A DNA stretch of 64,000 nt from Symsagittifera roscoffensis (taxonomy: Eukaryota > Xenacoelomorpha > Acoela > Convolutidae), in assembly GCF_963678635.1 (NCBI RefSeq), contig NC_087069.1:15662660-15726659 (forward strand). Reading direction: 5' to 3'. Below the pieces are notes generated by a model that was given only the letters and a program-made list of their open reading frames with translations, was not told the origin of the DNA and made no database searches. Position numbers and translations under genes: made by a program. This document shows positions 1 through 10,580 of this stretch, in pieces (within the stretch, counting starts at the first letter, position 1; every line of letters begins with the position of its first letter).

Positions 1-121
1 ACCAAATGAGATGAAGACAGATTTGGTGAGCATGGGTGACTTGATCCCGGAAAATTAGTGGTAGATCATTGAGGGTAATCCGGATTTCTGGCAGAAGGAT
101 CATAATATACCAGAACCAGAG

Positions 122-1008
122 ATGGTTCTAGAACAGTGCGAAACAGAAAAGAGGAAGCACGAAAATTTCAGGATTCTAGAATGGATGTATGACCTGCCAG
201 CGGGCAAAAATGAGGGACAAAGTAAGCAACAAGTCGACATATCTTCAGCTAAAAACGTGAAAGAGAGAAATACATTGTTTGGCTGGATAGCTTTGGACCG
301 ACCACTAGACATACCGCCAGATAACTCAAGCGCGGCACCATCGACGGGGACGTCGATAAACATTCTTGTCGGGGGAGTGGGGGTAGGACTTACCCACACC
401 AAAAATTTAATGAGAAAAAACTCGGGGAATCAAGAGAAACCCGTGGACTGCAAGTGGATCAAGAGAAAGCTGAACCCACTATTGGAATAATTTTCTAGAC
501 CAAATTTGATACCCCGAATGAATACTCGGAGAATATCTTGAGCCCAGACAGTTATTTCATCGTATTTGACAGGATCAGTTCGATCTGCATAATAGCAGAT
601 ATGAGCTTAAAGGCCAGGCTAGAGGCGAATTTCGAAAGAGAACATCAAAAAGTGGAGTACTTGTTCAAAGAAAGACCGGGATTGACCGGCCTGGCGGCGT
701 TCCCACCATCAGTTCTTCAGTTCCCAGGCAAGTACTTGTATTTTTCGGTGACGAAAGTCAGTGAAAAAAGTGTGGTGGATCCTGAATAGATGGTACTGAC
801 TTGGACGCGCCTAAAGGACTTTCTGGTGGAAAGGGGATTGAAGGAAGTCTCAATACCAGTTTACGATCCGAACAGAATCAAAATTGAATCCCCAAGAGTT
901 GTATGTGGTCTTGCACGTGGTCTTCGTAAAAATGGAAATAACAGTAAAAATACAAAAGAAATATTACCTGAGCACTGCTTGATTCTCGAGTGGGTACAAG
1001 CGTCTTGA
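122..1008 (+). pseudogene. Pol C-terminal extension with macro domain, copy 1 (broken)
   Basis: Two frames are needed. Positions 122-490 encode a linker ending in a glycine-rich stretch (GGVGVGLTHTKNL). Positions 538-1008 encode the macro fold in one frame, interrupted by a single TAG at 787-789. The domain shows ADMSLKARLEANFERE (the ADP-ribose loop region), then PGLTGLAAFP, then a strand with VTK, then LTWTRLKDFLVERGLKEVSIPVYDPN. The order and spacing match TARG1/OARD1-type macro domains, which remove ADP-ribose from proteins. The lysine at the catalytic VTK position is kept, but the GCGLD-type loop carrying the catalytic Asp is replaced by YDPNR. The end is degraded compared with the minus copy at 12355. 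Enzymatic activity is doubtful. Confidence 0.6.
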
Positions 1009-1588
1009 GTTGGGGCTGGAATCTCGAGTGCACACAGCTTCCTTGAGTTAAGGGCATTGTACATCGTATAAGATTAAATTTTGAATTTGTGGAACGACAG
1101 TCATGCTGAACTACTAATACAAATCGCACAATGCTGAAATATCAAGGATTCTGTAGCATTTTAAACTTATTTGAACATTTTGAAATGGTGCACGCAAATA
1201 TGATGTTTTGCTCACTGGAGCAAGCAATGGACTGATTAACGAAAAAATCATTTAATCGAAACCGTTTTAAAATTTTTTTAGGAAACTTGTGAATCGGATT
1301 ACAGCGGTAGTAAGAAATGGACACGTTTATATTTTGTTTTAATTTCAGATTGAATTTGAATAGTAATCAAGAGAAATCAGGCGGATACGATTGAAACTGA
1401 AGGACAAGAGAATCAGTGGGAATCTAGTAGTTCACGCTGCGCAACGGTACTTTCTTCAGTGATAAACTGGTACGGTATCTTCTTGAGTATAATATGGAGG
1501 GGTATCTTAGTGAGTGGTAAACTGGTACAGTATTTTGTTGAGAATAATCTGGTACGGTATCTTCTTGAGTATTGAGTAATCTTCAGCA
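1009..1588 (+). other. Inter-ORF region of the macro-domain element, copy 1
   Basis: This stretch lies between the macro domain and ORF2 and has no open frame that resembles the neighbours. A pyrimidine-rich tract ending in CAG lies at about 1333-1348 and is conserved at about 41353-41371. It would suit a splice acceptor for a subgenomic ORF2 message, though that is only inference. The last ~115 bases are a short tandem repeat. Confidence 0.5.
1461..1575 (+). repeat. Degenerate ~36-bp tandem repeat before ORF2, copy 1
   Basis: Three to four imperfect units share the core AACTGGTACGGTATCTTCTT and end just before the ORF2 ATG at 1589. The same array stands at 41481-41597 before the ORF2 ATG of the other plus copy. 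It is therefore an ancestral feature of the element's ORF2 leader. Confidence 0.65.
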
Positions 1589-2433
1589 ATGGCTGATCGC
1601 GTTTGGAAATCTATGCCAGCGCCACACTTGATAAGTTATACAGACATCTGAGGGATATAGACCATTCCCTGGTGGACGAGAGGATGGCGGTGATGCTGAG
1701 TGCCATCTTGCTGCTGGAGTCGCAAGGAGAAGGCAGGGAGTCAGCAATGAAAGCTGTGCTGATGGTGGGATATACGTCGGATGGAATATCAAACCAGGAA
1801 CAGACTATATGGCTGTCATGGAGCACCGACGGAGGCTTCAGAGGATCTGATGACTTGGCGGCAAAACCTGGCTTGAGCAATACCACGGAATATGGTAATG
1901 GCGAGTTTCCTTTCCGGACCAGACAAGACTGAATACCGAAGTCCAGCAGCAAACACGCGTCAATAATACGAGCTCAACAGATGGAGAAGGCATACCCGGA
2001 CGTCAACAAATTGAGGAGAGAGTTGGAGAAGAGCCAGAAAGACCGGGATCAAGCCACTCTGGATAGGGACAAAACTATTCTGGACAGAGACCATGCCACT
2101 TTGGACAAGTACAAAGCTATACTTGAGATGGATATGATGAAGGCCGAGTTGGAACAAACCCGGAAGGTGCAAGAGACTACGGTGAGCCGTGACCAGCTGA
2201 AGTCGGAATTTGATGGATTGCAAAGGCGACAGCCGGAGGTGGGGAGAAGCAAGGATCAGAAGGATCGGAGGACGCCAATTGAACCCCTGATGGCTCGATC
2301 CAGACCGGAGTCGAAGATGGAGGTAGATGAGGTACTCAGGGCGAGCGGTCGTTCTAACCTCGATAGGGTGGCTCAAGAACAGATGAGCAAAAATCTGGAG
2401 ACGTGGACTTCTGGAACCCACTCTGTCTTTTAG
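1589..2433 (+). pseudogene. ORF2 N-terminus with coiled coil, copy 1
   Basis: An ATG at 1589 starts MADRVWKS, which is shared with the copy at 41612, but it stops within 20 codons here. After frame changes, 1981-2433 encodes a long heptad-like charged helix rich in Lys, Glu, Asp and Leu, with repeated LDRD motifs at roughly residues 20-45 of that piece. This predicts a coiled coil. It is followed by a basic, Arg-rich linker. A coiled coil before an SGNH domain is also seen in the minus copy at 11743-11970, although the sequences differ. The role is unknown; oligomerisation is a reasonable guess. The 194-residue Leu-rich frame on the opposite strand is a shadow of this helix. Confidence 0.5.
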
Positions 2434-3570
2434 GGATCTCGAATTCAGCCCGATGAAACCGCTGAGGTAGGATGCGGCTTTACCTGGCCTGACGCCGAGC
2501 TCGACTGGTGGTAGCCAGGTCAGTTCCGGAACTTCGCTTCTCAAGGAGCTGAAAGAGAAGTTGCAGTCAAGAACCCCCCAAAAACCCTGCGTCGAAAGGA
2601 GAGCCGCACACCTGGATAAAGCAACCGGTGAGAAGCGGCCTTAACTCAAACTACAAGAAAAATACTGAAGGAAAATATCACTGACACGACAAAGATGAGT
2701 GGCCGAGTGCCAAATGCGACAGGAGTACGGCCTTCAATGGTGCACCCTGGGTGAAGTACTACATGAAGCCCAGGATAACCGAGGGTGAGGTTCACTTGAT
2801 AATATGGGACAGTCTTGTCAGAGTTCTGACGAGGATCCGAGCGCTCTTGCAAGTGGAAAACTTGAATGATTCTGGCGCGGCGATGCCCCAGATGCTAGCT
2901 TCACTGTTGATGCTGGAGGTGAGAAAAATACATACGGTCACCATGATTTCTAGAAGCGAGACGAGGAAGATGATGAGGCAAGGATCTACTTGGACCCTAC
3001 AAAAAATACAATCTGCGTGGTACCATACAATTTGATGAAGGACGAGAATGGGATGAACATAAATGAAAGCGTGCGTCAGATCAATGGCGTTATCCGAGAG
3101 GTCCAGATGAACAGTATCATAACCTTGAAGTTGATTGATGTTGCACAGATGATGGAGGAGTCTTTACCGGATGGCTGTTCCTCTGATGGCATCCATTTTG
3201 TTCGACCTAAAGGCATGGAATAGTTGAATAAAGTCTTCTACAGGCTCGTCAACATTCTAGAGTCGGATTTGCTAGAGATGGGCCAAATTACTTTTGGTAC
3301 ACCTCCGAGGCCTCCTCTTTTCCGTGTCAGGCCGGTAGAGGATAGGTTGGGACACAGGATTGATTCTAGAGATAGTTCAGCGAGCAACAGGAGCTAGCAA
3401 CCGGGTTCGACATCCCTGGAAAAGGACATGAGGGAGTCCTCAACGCCGCAGAGCTAAGTCTTGTCGTCAGTTGTGATGGTGGAGAAAAGTAATGGGAATG
3501 AGCCCTTGGCGGAAGGCCCCGAGGAGGCAAGCAGGGCCATTTACCTAGAAAGAGTGAAGAAACTGAACTA
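2434..3570 (+). pseudogene. ORF2 SGNH/GDSL-hydrolase-like domain, copy 1 (broken)
   Basis: Two frames (2751-3035, then 2990 onward) rebuild an SGNH-type domain. Block I reads WDSLVRVL, where the family has GDSL, so the block I Gly is Trp while the candidate nucleophile Ser stays. A block II glycine follows in SGAAMPQ. The block III GTN is lost by a small deletion. Block V reads SDGIHF, preserving Asp and His. A TAG at 3221-3223 precedes a continuing frame (SDLLEMGQITFGTPPRPP), and the coding trace goes on to the junction near 3570. SGNH hydrolases are esterases or lipases and also occur in ORF1 proteins of some non-LTR elements. This copy is inactive as read. Confidence 0.55.
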
Positions 3571-3602
3571 ATTTTTTTTCGGCAGAAGCTGTTGTGGAGG
3601 CA

Positions 3603-4558
3603 TTACGTCACGTTTCTCTCCAAGTCTTCCTTCAACATCTCTTCTCTTTCTTTCCCGTCATATTCATTTTTCCTAGAAGTCCTCTTCACTGCGGTGGTTA
3701 CTGCTTTCTGATTAGTTACAAAAGCCCGTTTGAAATCTCCTGCTCTAATGTCCAGCTGATACGCACTGTACACCCGGCTGTGCTTAGACATATGCTTCTT
3801 GTCATACTCGTACAACCATGCAGTCATGTTGGCTCTGAACCATGGCATCAGTAGTCTTCTGGCCCATATCTTTTTCACTTCCATCGGATTGTTCAAGATT
3901 TTGCACGTTGTCTCGAAAAATATAATTTTTTTAGACAATCCAATTCCTGCAATTGCTCTTTCGTAGGCGTTTTTTGTCAATTGTTCTCTCTTACATGAGC
4001 TTCCAGCCATCGTATCGCCATCATAGCTCCCACTATCACTATCGTTATGGGCTGCTGTGATGAATCTGGTGGGAGTAGATATCCATGGAGTAGATATCCA
4101 CAGTCCCAGATCAACACCAGATTACTACGCCCGGGATACCACCATGTTTGTAGCAAGCAATGGCAGTGGAACGCATCATGTGTCGACATGATGCTCTTCT
4201 CATTACGCTTTCCCGAAGCTTCCAGTAGTGGTAACACTTCCATCATCACCCGGTGCACTTCATCATTCTCATCTACTGACTTGTAATCTGTGACTGTTGA
4301 TCCTTTTTGCTTCTGTCTTTCGAATTCACTGAAGTTCCCACTGGCAGATCCCATGAACTTTTTTTTACCAGTATCGATTCCTATTCTTCTTTGGTTCTCT
4401 CTGGAACTGCTGATAACATTTTGCACAATAAATTGTACGATTTTTCTGATAATCTTGCTAGTTTTATGCATTTTGGCACTGAGAAGGCTTGATCCACGAT
4501 CGTTCTCGTACTTTTCACATCCACCGCTACGAAATGCACTGGGTACCTGCTTTTGCAC
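3603..4558 (-). pseudogene. ORF2 C-terminal end, minus copy
   Basis: Two overlapping frames (4558-3977 and 4010-3603) match the end of ORF2 in the plus copy at 48342-49096. Shared motifs are LLEASGKRNEKS versus LLEASGERNLQS, WYPGRSNLVLIWD versus WYPEKSNLCLIWD, and FFETTCKI with PMEVKKIW versus FLETACKV with PMEVKREW. The final frame has a basic Lys/Arg-rich tail and ends at a TAA at 3603. No known domain is recognised. Conservation of scattered Trp, Cys and Pro residues between two diverged copies argues that this was once a folded protein segment. Confidence 0.5.
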
Positions 4559-5718
4559 ATCGGAGCTAATATTGACCCCACTAAATATCGCGCTCCCGTC
4601 GGTCTACGATTTGTTCCACTGTGCCGGATGTTCATTTTCGCCTCGATCGCTTCTCTCCACTTTCCAATATACTTCTGCTCGGTTTGCAAAACTCCCGGAA
4701 GCACTCCTACACTGATGGTCGTGACAACCTCATGCTTCTGTTCTAGGTTCAATAGTGACTCTAAAGAACCAAACAAGCTGTAGAATCCTAGTGCAGTCAC
4801 TAGATTCACCTCGGTTCCTCCATGGCAATCTGCAAACAATTCCGTTTCCGTTTTCGCCTTCATCACAATGTTCCCAAACAATATCATCAATTGCTTGTGT
4901 TGTTTTTCCATGGTCTTTACGCAATCCAGACCTCCACAGATGTAACCCTCCAGCCCACAGACATCCACCAGACAGCTACCAGGCTTAACCCAGTCCTCTG
5001 GTCCCCAGCCAGGTAACTCTACTTTGTCTTCTTCGTTGCTCATCATCAAATTGTAAATGATGTTCAAGTCACGCAAGTTACAGTCCGAATTCCTTTCCCT
5101 CTGCACGTCTTGTGTTGCACGCAATATCAAATCAGCGTTAGGACTCGGACACCAAGATGGTTTCATCAGTTCCAACACCATCATTAGACTCGTTCTTAGC
5201 AGTCCGTTTGAGAATCCCAATCCAAATTCCACTCGGTTGTCAGATTTTGACACTGAAGGTGCAGTCACTTTTTCGACCAACACAAGTCCCAGCTTAGTCT
5301 GCTGATTAGCAGCGCTTCTTTTCGTTGCAATTCTTGACGTCCAGAATTTTAGCATCACTGCTTGCTCATTATCAAAGAAGCAATCGCGTATGTCTTCATT
5401 TACGAAAGGGTTGTACGCCATCCCTACGATTCCGGATACGTTACTGTATGATTTCTTCCTGATCGGTCCACAGTATTCACTGAACTTCGGCAGTGCTCCC
5501 ATAGATTCTCTTGTGAGCCTCAACTCCTTGTTAGAGAATCTCCTTATTTCGTCAATCTTTTTCATCAGTTCCAGCTCCAAAGGGTCCTTCATGTTCTCTT
5601 GCATCGGCTTACTCTGATGGTAATCTATGACTATGTCCAAAAGTGCTAGTAAGAGCAAAGCTTTCGCTCGTTCATCGCCTTCTCTTAGCATCTTGAAACA
5701 AGTGTTCAATGCTGGCAC
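4381..5718 (-). CDS. ORF2 block of unknown function, longest uninterrupted frame (445 aa)
   Basis: This is the longest believable open frame in the window. It is a slice of ORF2 rather than a gene with its own start: the same reading continues upstream in another frame (5672-6052), and its end overlaps the next frame. Its homologue in the plus copy is 47143-48300; shared pieces include AFSVPKCIKLAR versus AFSVRKCIQLAR and KIDEIRRFSNKEL versus KIDEIRWFSSKKL. It has a Cys-containing centre (about residues 240-260) and hydrophobic stretches, but no clear transmembrane helix or catalytic motif. I cannot assign a function. Lack of stops over 1.3 kb beside heavily broken neighbours is notable. Confidence 0.5.
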   Translation of the reverse strand: MPALNTCFKMLREGDERAKALLLLALLDIVIDYHQSKPMQENMKDPLELELMKKIDEIRRFSNKELRLTRESMGALPKFSEYCGPIRKKSYSNVSGIVGMAYNPFVNEDIRDCFFDNEQAVMLKFWTSRIATKRSAANQQTKLGLVLVEKVTAPSVSKSDNRVEFGLGFSNGLLRTSLMMVLELMKPSWCPSPNADLILRATQDVQRERNSDCNLRDLNIIYNLMMSNEEDKVELPGWGPEDWVKPGSCLVDVCGLEGYICGGLDCVKTMEKQHKQLMILFGNIVMKAKTETELFADCHGGTEVNLVTALGFYSLFGSLESLLNLEQKHEVVTTISVGVLPGVLQTEQKYIGKWREAIEAKMNIRHSGTNRRPTGARYLVGSILAPMCKSRYPVHFVAVDVKSTRTIVDQAFSVPKCIKLARLSEKSYNLLCKMLSAVPERTKEE

Positions 5719-6052
5719 TGATATTTTGTTCTATCATGAATCGAATGAAACAGAGAGCGTCTCTCCGCTTCACGCACGCTACTGCCGCTCCTTCTTGGGT
5801 TATCATATCTCTCATACTCGTCATTAAGAACACCTTCTCTCCCTTCGATCTTTTTCTTTCTTCCGAATCATATTCCCCGCGTGTCAGTCCAGTCATGCAC
5901 CAAGTGAACCTCAGTTGTAATTCTGTTCTCACATAGAGTATCGCTATCAGAGCGTGTATCTTCGGAGTGGTTATCATTTCTTCTTCGAAGTACCGAAACA
6001 CTACTGCTATCCACGGTAGGGTCACCAACTGCTCTATCGTTTCCGTGAGCAT
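5672..6052 (-). pseudogene. ORF2 internal block, minus copy (frame-shifted)
   Basis: This 126-residue frame runs into the 445-residue frame by a one-base shift, since the same bases near 5680-5715 are read in both. The piece is rich in Leu, Ile and charged residues. It contains a hydrophobic helix-like stretch (IHALIAILYVRTELQLRF) too polar for a confident membrane segment. I recognise no family. It belongs to ORF2 by position and by the continuous trace of coding frames on this strand. Confidence 0.4.
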
Positions 6053-6219
6053 TTCAGACGATACCAGAGTCCCGTACGCCTACTGCTTCAGGGTTGTGCC
6101 TTGCATCATTGTCTTGAAATAACCCTCTGTAGCACATTAGTTTTCCAGAGCAATTAAGTGTCCTCTGGCCGAGTTTCTGTATTCCATCATCTCCATGTAT
6201 TCACCGGCGGGGTCATCAA

Positions 6220-7371
6220 TCAATACAGTTTCCGACACTGTGAGTCGGTTATATTCCACTGGGATATCTGTCCTGCGACGCTTCCGTTTCCATGGTTCAT
6301 GGGAGGCGGTTTGAAATCTTGTAGGGTACTCTCTCCACATTGGCCGAGTATCTCCATTTCTAACGTTGCTCCAGTCAGAGTGCGGTCACTTCTCTTGGTC
6401 TTGTATTTGGCTGATTTTAATCCTGCCATGAGAATGTGTGGCACCATCGCTTCGTCAGTCAACATTCTGACAGTGCCAGGCAATCGGTCATCACCCTGTC
6501 CCATGTCCATGAGTTCTTCGACGAGTTTTCTTTTGGCTGAGTTGACAGCTTTTATCGAGATTTCTGAATACACTTTTGTTTTTCCAGCATTCCTTAATTT
6601 CACTTTGCCGCCAAGTATCATTTTCATTTCATTGATCTTGTCAATCATCATCTTTGATCGCATCGTTCCCTTTCGGGTTCTTGACAGATATACTACTTCT
6701 TCCATGTCTTCTTGCGGCGTCGTCCTTATAGAAGAGTTTGCCTCTCTTTCGTCAGTGGCCAAGTCAATCAATAACTCGCTCATTCTCTTTTCACATTCTT
6801 TGAGTTTGTCAAGGACTTCCCGCATTAGTGGTCTGTTGAGACCTATTTTCAGAATTGAATGATTACCATAGCTCTGAACTACTGTCCAGACCTCTTCCAT
6901 GAAGTCAACTCTGTCCATACTGCATCCCGTCCTATTTTCGTGGTCTTTATGATGCACTTCCCACTCTTCTTTGGGCAACTTTTCTATTAAATGTACTCTG
7001 GCTGTGCCTTCTATTCTTCTTCTCCTCGGTGATTCCATCAAGAGTTTCTTTTCGGCATTTTTAGAATTGCTCAGAGAGCTGCTCTCCGGCAAGTTCCGGT
7101 TCATTTCCATGAAGTTTAACTGATGTTCCAGCGTGGAAGTTCCCTTCTTTGCTGGCTCAGTCATTGCTTCTAACGTGTCTGTGCCGTTTTCAAAGTCGCT
7201 GAGGAAGTTGAAGTCCAGGCTGGACATCCCTCCCTTCTGTCGAAGCCTTATCGTCCTCTTTCTCAGCCTGATCGGGATCCTGTTGCATAGGTTCTTCCGT
7301 TCGACGGCTTCTTCCCTGCCCATCGTCTCGTCTTGGGTTCTTTCCTGAACATGAGGTCCCTTGCTCTTCAT
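6220..7371 (-). pseudogene. ORF2 basic/hydrophilic block, minus copy (383 aa frame)
   Basis: This open frame of 383 codons is markedly hydrophilic, rich in Lys, Arg and Glu, with RKRTIRLRQKGG near residue 37 and an SPRRRRIEG stretch near residue 115. Overlapping frames at both ends (7504-7190 and 6340-6137) show that it has been shifted relative to its neighbours. The charged composition suggests a flexible or nucleic-acid-binding linker between ORF2's more structured parts, which is inference only. The plus copy has a similarly charged stretch at 46240-46900, but the two are too diverged to align by eye. Confidence 0.4.
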
Positions 7372-7449
7372 CCCTTACTCCATCTGGTAATTTCGGTACA
7401 ACTAGTCTGCCAGCTGACTGATCTTCCTCCTTTCCGTGCACTACCTTGA

Positions 7450-8280
7450 CTTCTTCACAGCCGAAGGGTGCTAGCATGGTTCTAGTCTGTAACGTTCCGC
7501 CCACCGTTTACTCTTGTTTTACACTCGTCAAGATTAGAGAGGCTTCTTGCATGTCCGCTTTGCCTCTCATGACTGTTGGCGCCAGATTCAGTTTCGCTCA
7601 TTCCTCGTCAAATCGTCCAGACTTCGGAGTCGCTGCATTGTTCATTCGTCGTTCTTTGATCCGTATAAGCAAACTGCGTATACTGCAGCACCGCAGCGTT
7701 TCTGCCCACGAAGCACGGGTCCATCATCTCCGAAAGCTTCGCTACCCTCCTTTCATCAGTTTCAAAGGCTCTCAACCTAGGTGTTTGTACTACGGAGTCT
7801 GCTCCGAGCAACATCCTTCTAATCAAGGGGAATTAAGGGATGTTGTCTAGCAGTTTATTGTAGTCACCCCAGCCTTTCGTTTCTTCTTTCATTTTCTGAT
7901 ATGCTGCAGTCAGTCGAGGAATCCTTGTAAATTCGCCGTTTGTCTTATCGTACGACCTTAGATTCCAGAGCTTCGGGAATACTTCGATCTGCCCTCTGTC
8001 CCCTTCTCACATCCTGTCACGGAAGTGGTCATCAAAGATTATGACGGTCATCTCCGGCTCTGATGTCTTAGCGAATAACAAGTCGTCACTCATTATCTCT
8101 CGTAGTGCGTGCTGTTCACACCAGTTAAGTGCACTTCTGTCCACCGCTGGTATTGGGTGTAGGTGCAACACCGACCTCCTATACGCCTCCACCATAACGT
8201 CAGGGAACGCAAACGTGACTGCCGGACCGTATATCACTGTCACGAACTCCGTGGCTCCTCTGATCAATGAATGCTAAGGG
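7450..8280 (-). pseudogene. ORF2 middle block (FAFPD / WCEQHALRE motifs), minus copy
   Basis: Two frames, 8267-8007 and 7826-7608, carry VTVIYGPAVTFAFPD, NWCEQHALREIMSDD, VIIFDDHFRD and, further on, LLGADSVVQTPRL and MDPCFVGRNAAVL. The plus copy preserves the same order at 44990-45560: CIYGSALSYAFPD, a CKQKHLR equivalent, and LDPLFVGYSAVA. Conservation of order and key aromatic and Cys residues across two diverged copies supports a real protein segment. No known domain is evident; the DDH motif could suggest metal binding but this is speculative. Confidence 0.45.
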
Positions 8281-8362
8281 ATCGGTACTCATAGCCAAGC
8301 TCAAGTCAATTAGCAGGGGCATGCCAGCATGACGTCGCACGTCTCTCTCCTTCAGAATCGTT

Positions 8363-8650
8363 TCATCCTCTCCAGTTCCAAAGCGATTCTGCTGCAGGAG
8401 GTATTGGATAAGAGTATGTCGGCTGGAACATATCTCTTATCTTGGTCCAGGAATCCGTGGGTCGCTTCACGTCGAGTCTCCTCACGTTCTCCCTCATCTG
8501 CTCCGGGTAGCGTGTCAGATTCATCAATCCTCGCAAGTTCCCGTGCGTTATCGCAATTAATGTTAAACGTCCATCTAGTCGCAATTTCTGCACTCCTACG
8601 GTGATCAGTATCACTCGTCTTCTCACGAAGTTCTCTGCTCCAAACGTCAC
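8363..8650 (-). pseudogene. ORF2 middle block, minus copy (95 aa frame)
   Basis: This short open frame between two better preserved ORF2 pieces contains KLRLDGRLTLIAITHGNLRG and SWTKIRDMFQPTYSYP. It is alternating hydrophobic and charged, like a globular domain. No family is recognised. A poorly coding gap of ~200 bases separates it from the 8856-9410 piece, where frame has been lost. Confidence 0.35.
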
Positions 8651-8855
8651 GGAGAGGGCTAGTAGTTCAACGATCGATACTTCTACGACTGCTTGGAGGA
8701 ATTTTTTTATCAGGTATCAACAAAGCGACGAGGAAAACTTTTGCCAAGAAGGACGCGGTCCATCCGACTCCTAACCCTTCCAGCATGCTGTCAGTCCGGT
8801 CAAAGCCTTCTTCTCCCCTTACTTTCTTTGTGCAGAAAGCTTCCAGGGTAAATTG

Positions 8856-9410
8856 TTACACTCTGGATACAAACTCGGCTGACTTCTCTTCAGCATTTTC
8901 GGCCAGACTTACCTCTTTCACCAGGTAGGCATGGATTTTCCTGATCATCACTGGCCCTCGCTCGAAAGCGTCCGTGCCCATTGTGGCTACTCGAGGGGTC
9001 AAGTGCAGCCACTTGTTAGCCTCTGGTTTCGTTCTCAAAACCGTCGCTTCCAAGTGAGCTCTCGACTCCTTGGCATTCTTCCTCCTTCCTCCTTTCTCTT
9101 TTATTTCCAATCCTCGGAACCATAAGTAGTTAGACATGGCTACAATTACTCGATGGTCATCGTCAGTTCCTGGTTTCAGCTTAAGTTGTCGGCTGAAGCT
9201 GGACAGTTCCAACCCCAGTACTTCGTCTAACACTAACATGTGTAGTGAGTGGTCTTTAAATCCTCGAATCGCATACGAAATGTCAGACCACACCGCAGGT
9301 AATTCTACCCTAAGTGGTCTTAGGTTCTCCATCTCTATTTCGCGATTTGGGGGCAGATATGACCGCATCATATCTCCCTTCCGAGAGCAACGCAACCATC
9401 GCATATACAC
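8856..9410 (-). pseudogene. ORF2 block with LVLDEVLGLELS motif, minus copy
   Basis: This 184-codon frame contains LVLDEVLGLELSSFSRQLKL and DDHRVI. Its counterpart in the plus copy (43877-44296) has LTVLDEVSCLKISNLARQLK and DDHHVI, so the block is conserved between the two subfamilies. It follows directly on the GINDH block at 9507-10070 and may belong to the same globular unit. No enzyme family is assigned. Confidence 0.5.
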
Positions 9411-9506
9411 TTTTCAGTCCATCCGGGAGATGTGCATATCCCGGAGACAGTGCATACACAGCTCTCGGTGCTATTTTGGGGAATGCACCTTCTTTCAGCC
9501 ACTACT

Positions 9507-10070
9507 TCACCTTCTTTCAGCCACTTCGTCCACTACTTCACCCATCGATTCGAGGATATCCTTTATCGCTGGCCATACTGCGTCTTCTGCCGATGTAGGG
9601 TCTCTGAGTCTGCTCAGGAAACCCGTACTGTGTAGATGGTCGTTTATGCCGGCAAATACTATCGTGATCGGGTTCATTTCCGTCTGCCTTTGTACCCCGA
9701 TTGCCAATGACTGCATTAGGTCCAGGTCGACCGCTGCCAACATTATAACGACAGGCCAAAACGGAGACTTGGATGTATGTACGAAGTCTGAGTTCGCAAC
9801 TATCAGAATCTCTGCTTTTCTCATTTCTGCTTTGTCATACGCTGCAAAGATGGTCTCGTATTTCCTAATCGTCTTCATCCCACCATATCTCTGAACATCG
9901 CCTTCTTGAGTCACCTGCTTCGGGTACGCTCTATCTTCTACGTACCTGGGGGTGCTCGTATTTGCTTCCGTTGTCCTAGTTTTCAAGAATCTTCCGGGCC
10001 AGTCTTCTCGATTTCCTTCACTATGGTTCAGTTTCACATCTTGCAAAGGTCTTGCATTTACTGGACCCAT
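9507..10070 (-). pseudogene. ORF2 possible second SGNH-like domain (FAGINDH), minus copy
   Basis: The frame contains KAEILIVANSDF, a long helix (MLAAVDLDLMQSLAIGV), then the strand-loop PITIVFAGINDHLHS, then AVWPAIKDILESMGEVV. A hydrophobic strand ending in G-x-N-D recalls block III of SGNH hydrolases, where GTND or GxND supplies the oxyanion-hole Asn. The NSDF near the start could stand for block I, although the canonical GDS is absent. This is a weak structural guess and could equally be a Rossmann-like fold of another kind. The plus copy has this block deleted at about 43870. Confidence 0.35.
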
Positions 10071-10580
10071 TGTATTGTTTCAGGAGAGTCCCTCTAAACC
10101 AGCGAAGTCAAGGCCGTCTTGGAGCCGAGTTTTATGCTAGCTGCTATCAACCAGTCCACGCCTGCGATTGAGTACAGTCCGTTGACGGATAATCTCGCTC
10201 CATTTAAAATCTTTATGACTTCTGCTGCAAACCTTACCGTCTGAAAGTTCAATTTCACCTCGTCTATTTCGACGATTTTAGTTGTTTTCTCTGCGAAACT
10301 TGTCGGCTGGTACTCGTTGTCTCTAATCTAGTCTCTGATTTAGTCTCTTACCTCGTTTCCGGTCTCGAGGTACTTGTTGTCTCCGTAGTCGGATTGACAG
10401 GTCCTAATCTTCGCCTTGGATGAATGGTTCTTCTTACTGGCGCTTCTCCCAATCGGTCCTGTACATTCGTCATTTGCCTTGCCTTGCCTGTAGGTCACGG
10501 CTGGGACCGTTCCCAGGCGTGTTTCTAGGTGAGCGGCAAAAAGGTTGAGATTGGCGGCTTGTTCGTTGTTTCTTCTTTCT
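10071..10580 (-). pseudogene. ORF2 linker between SGNH and GINDH blocks, minus copy
   Basis: The coding trace is broken here. Pieces rich in Ser, Thr, Arg and Lys (10618-10340) suggest a disordered linker after the SGNH domain. They are followed by a more structured stretch (about 10330-10100) with TSFAEKTTKIVEIDEV and VDWLIAASIKLG in different frames. Fifty bases of this region (10254-10303) recur with one mismatch at 22378-22427 inside a Penelope-like element copy. Confidence 0.35.

Larger units (their letters stand above)
1..3570 (+). mobile_element. Fragment of macro-domain Ty3/Gypsy-like element (copy 1)
   Basis: This block is nearly identical, over its whole length, to 40034-43570, where it sits directly downstream of a recognisable integrase. 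It therefore represents the 3' part of pol plus the start of ORF2 of the same element. The element must begin upstream of the window. The match to the other plus copy stops near 3570, where the sequence switches abruptly to the opposite-strand end of another copy. Gene order is the Pol tail with macro domain, a ~580-base inter-ORF region, a coiled coil, then an SGNH-like domain. The copy is broken by frameshifts and stops. Confidence 0.8.

Noticed and set aside
1960-2544. 194-codon Leu/Ser/His-rich minus-strand frame, with a 190-codon equivalent at 41973-42545
   Set aside because: Exact antisense of the ORF2 coiled coil, where codon bias of the sense strand leaves the antisense open.
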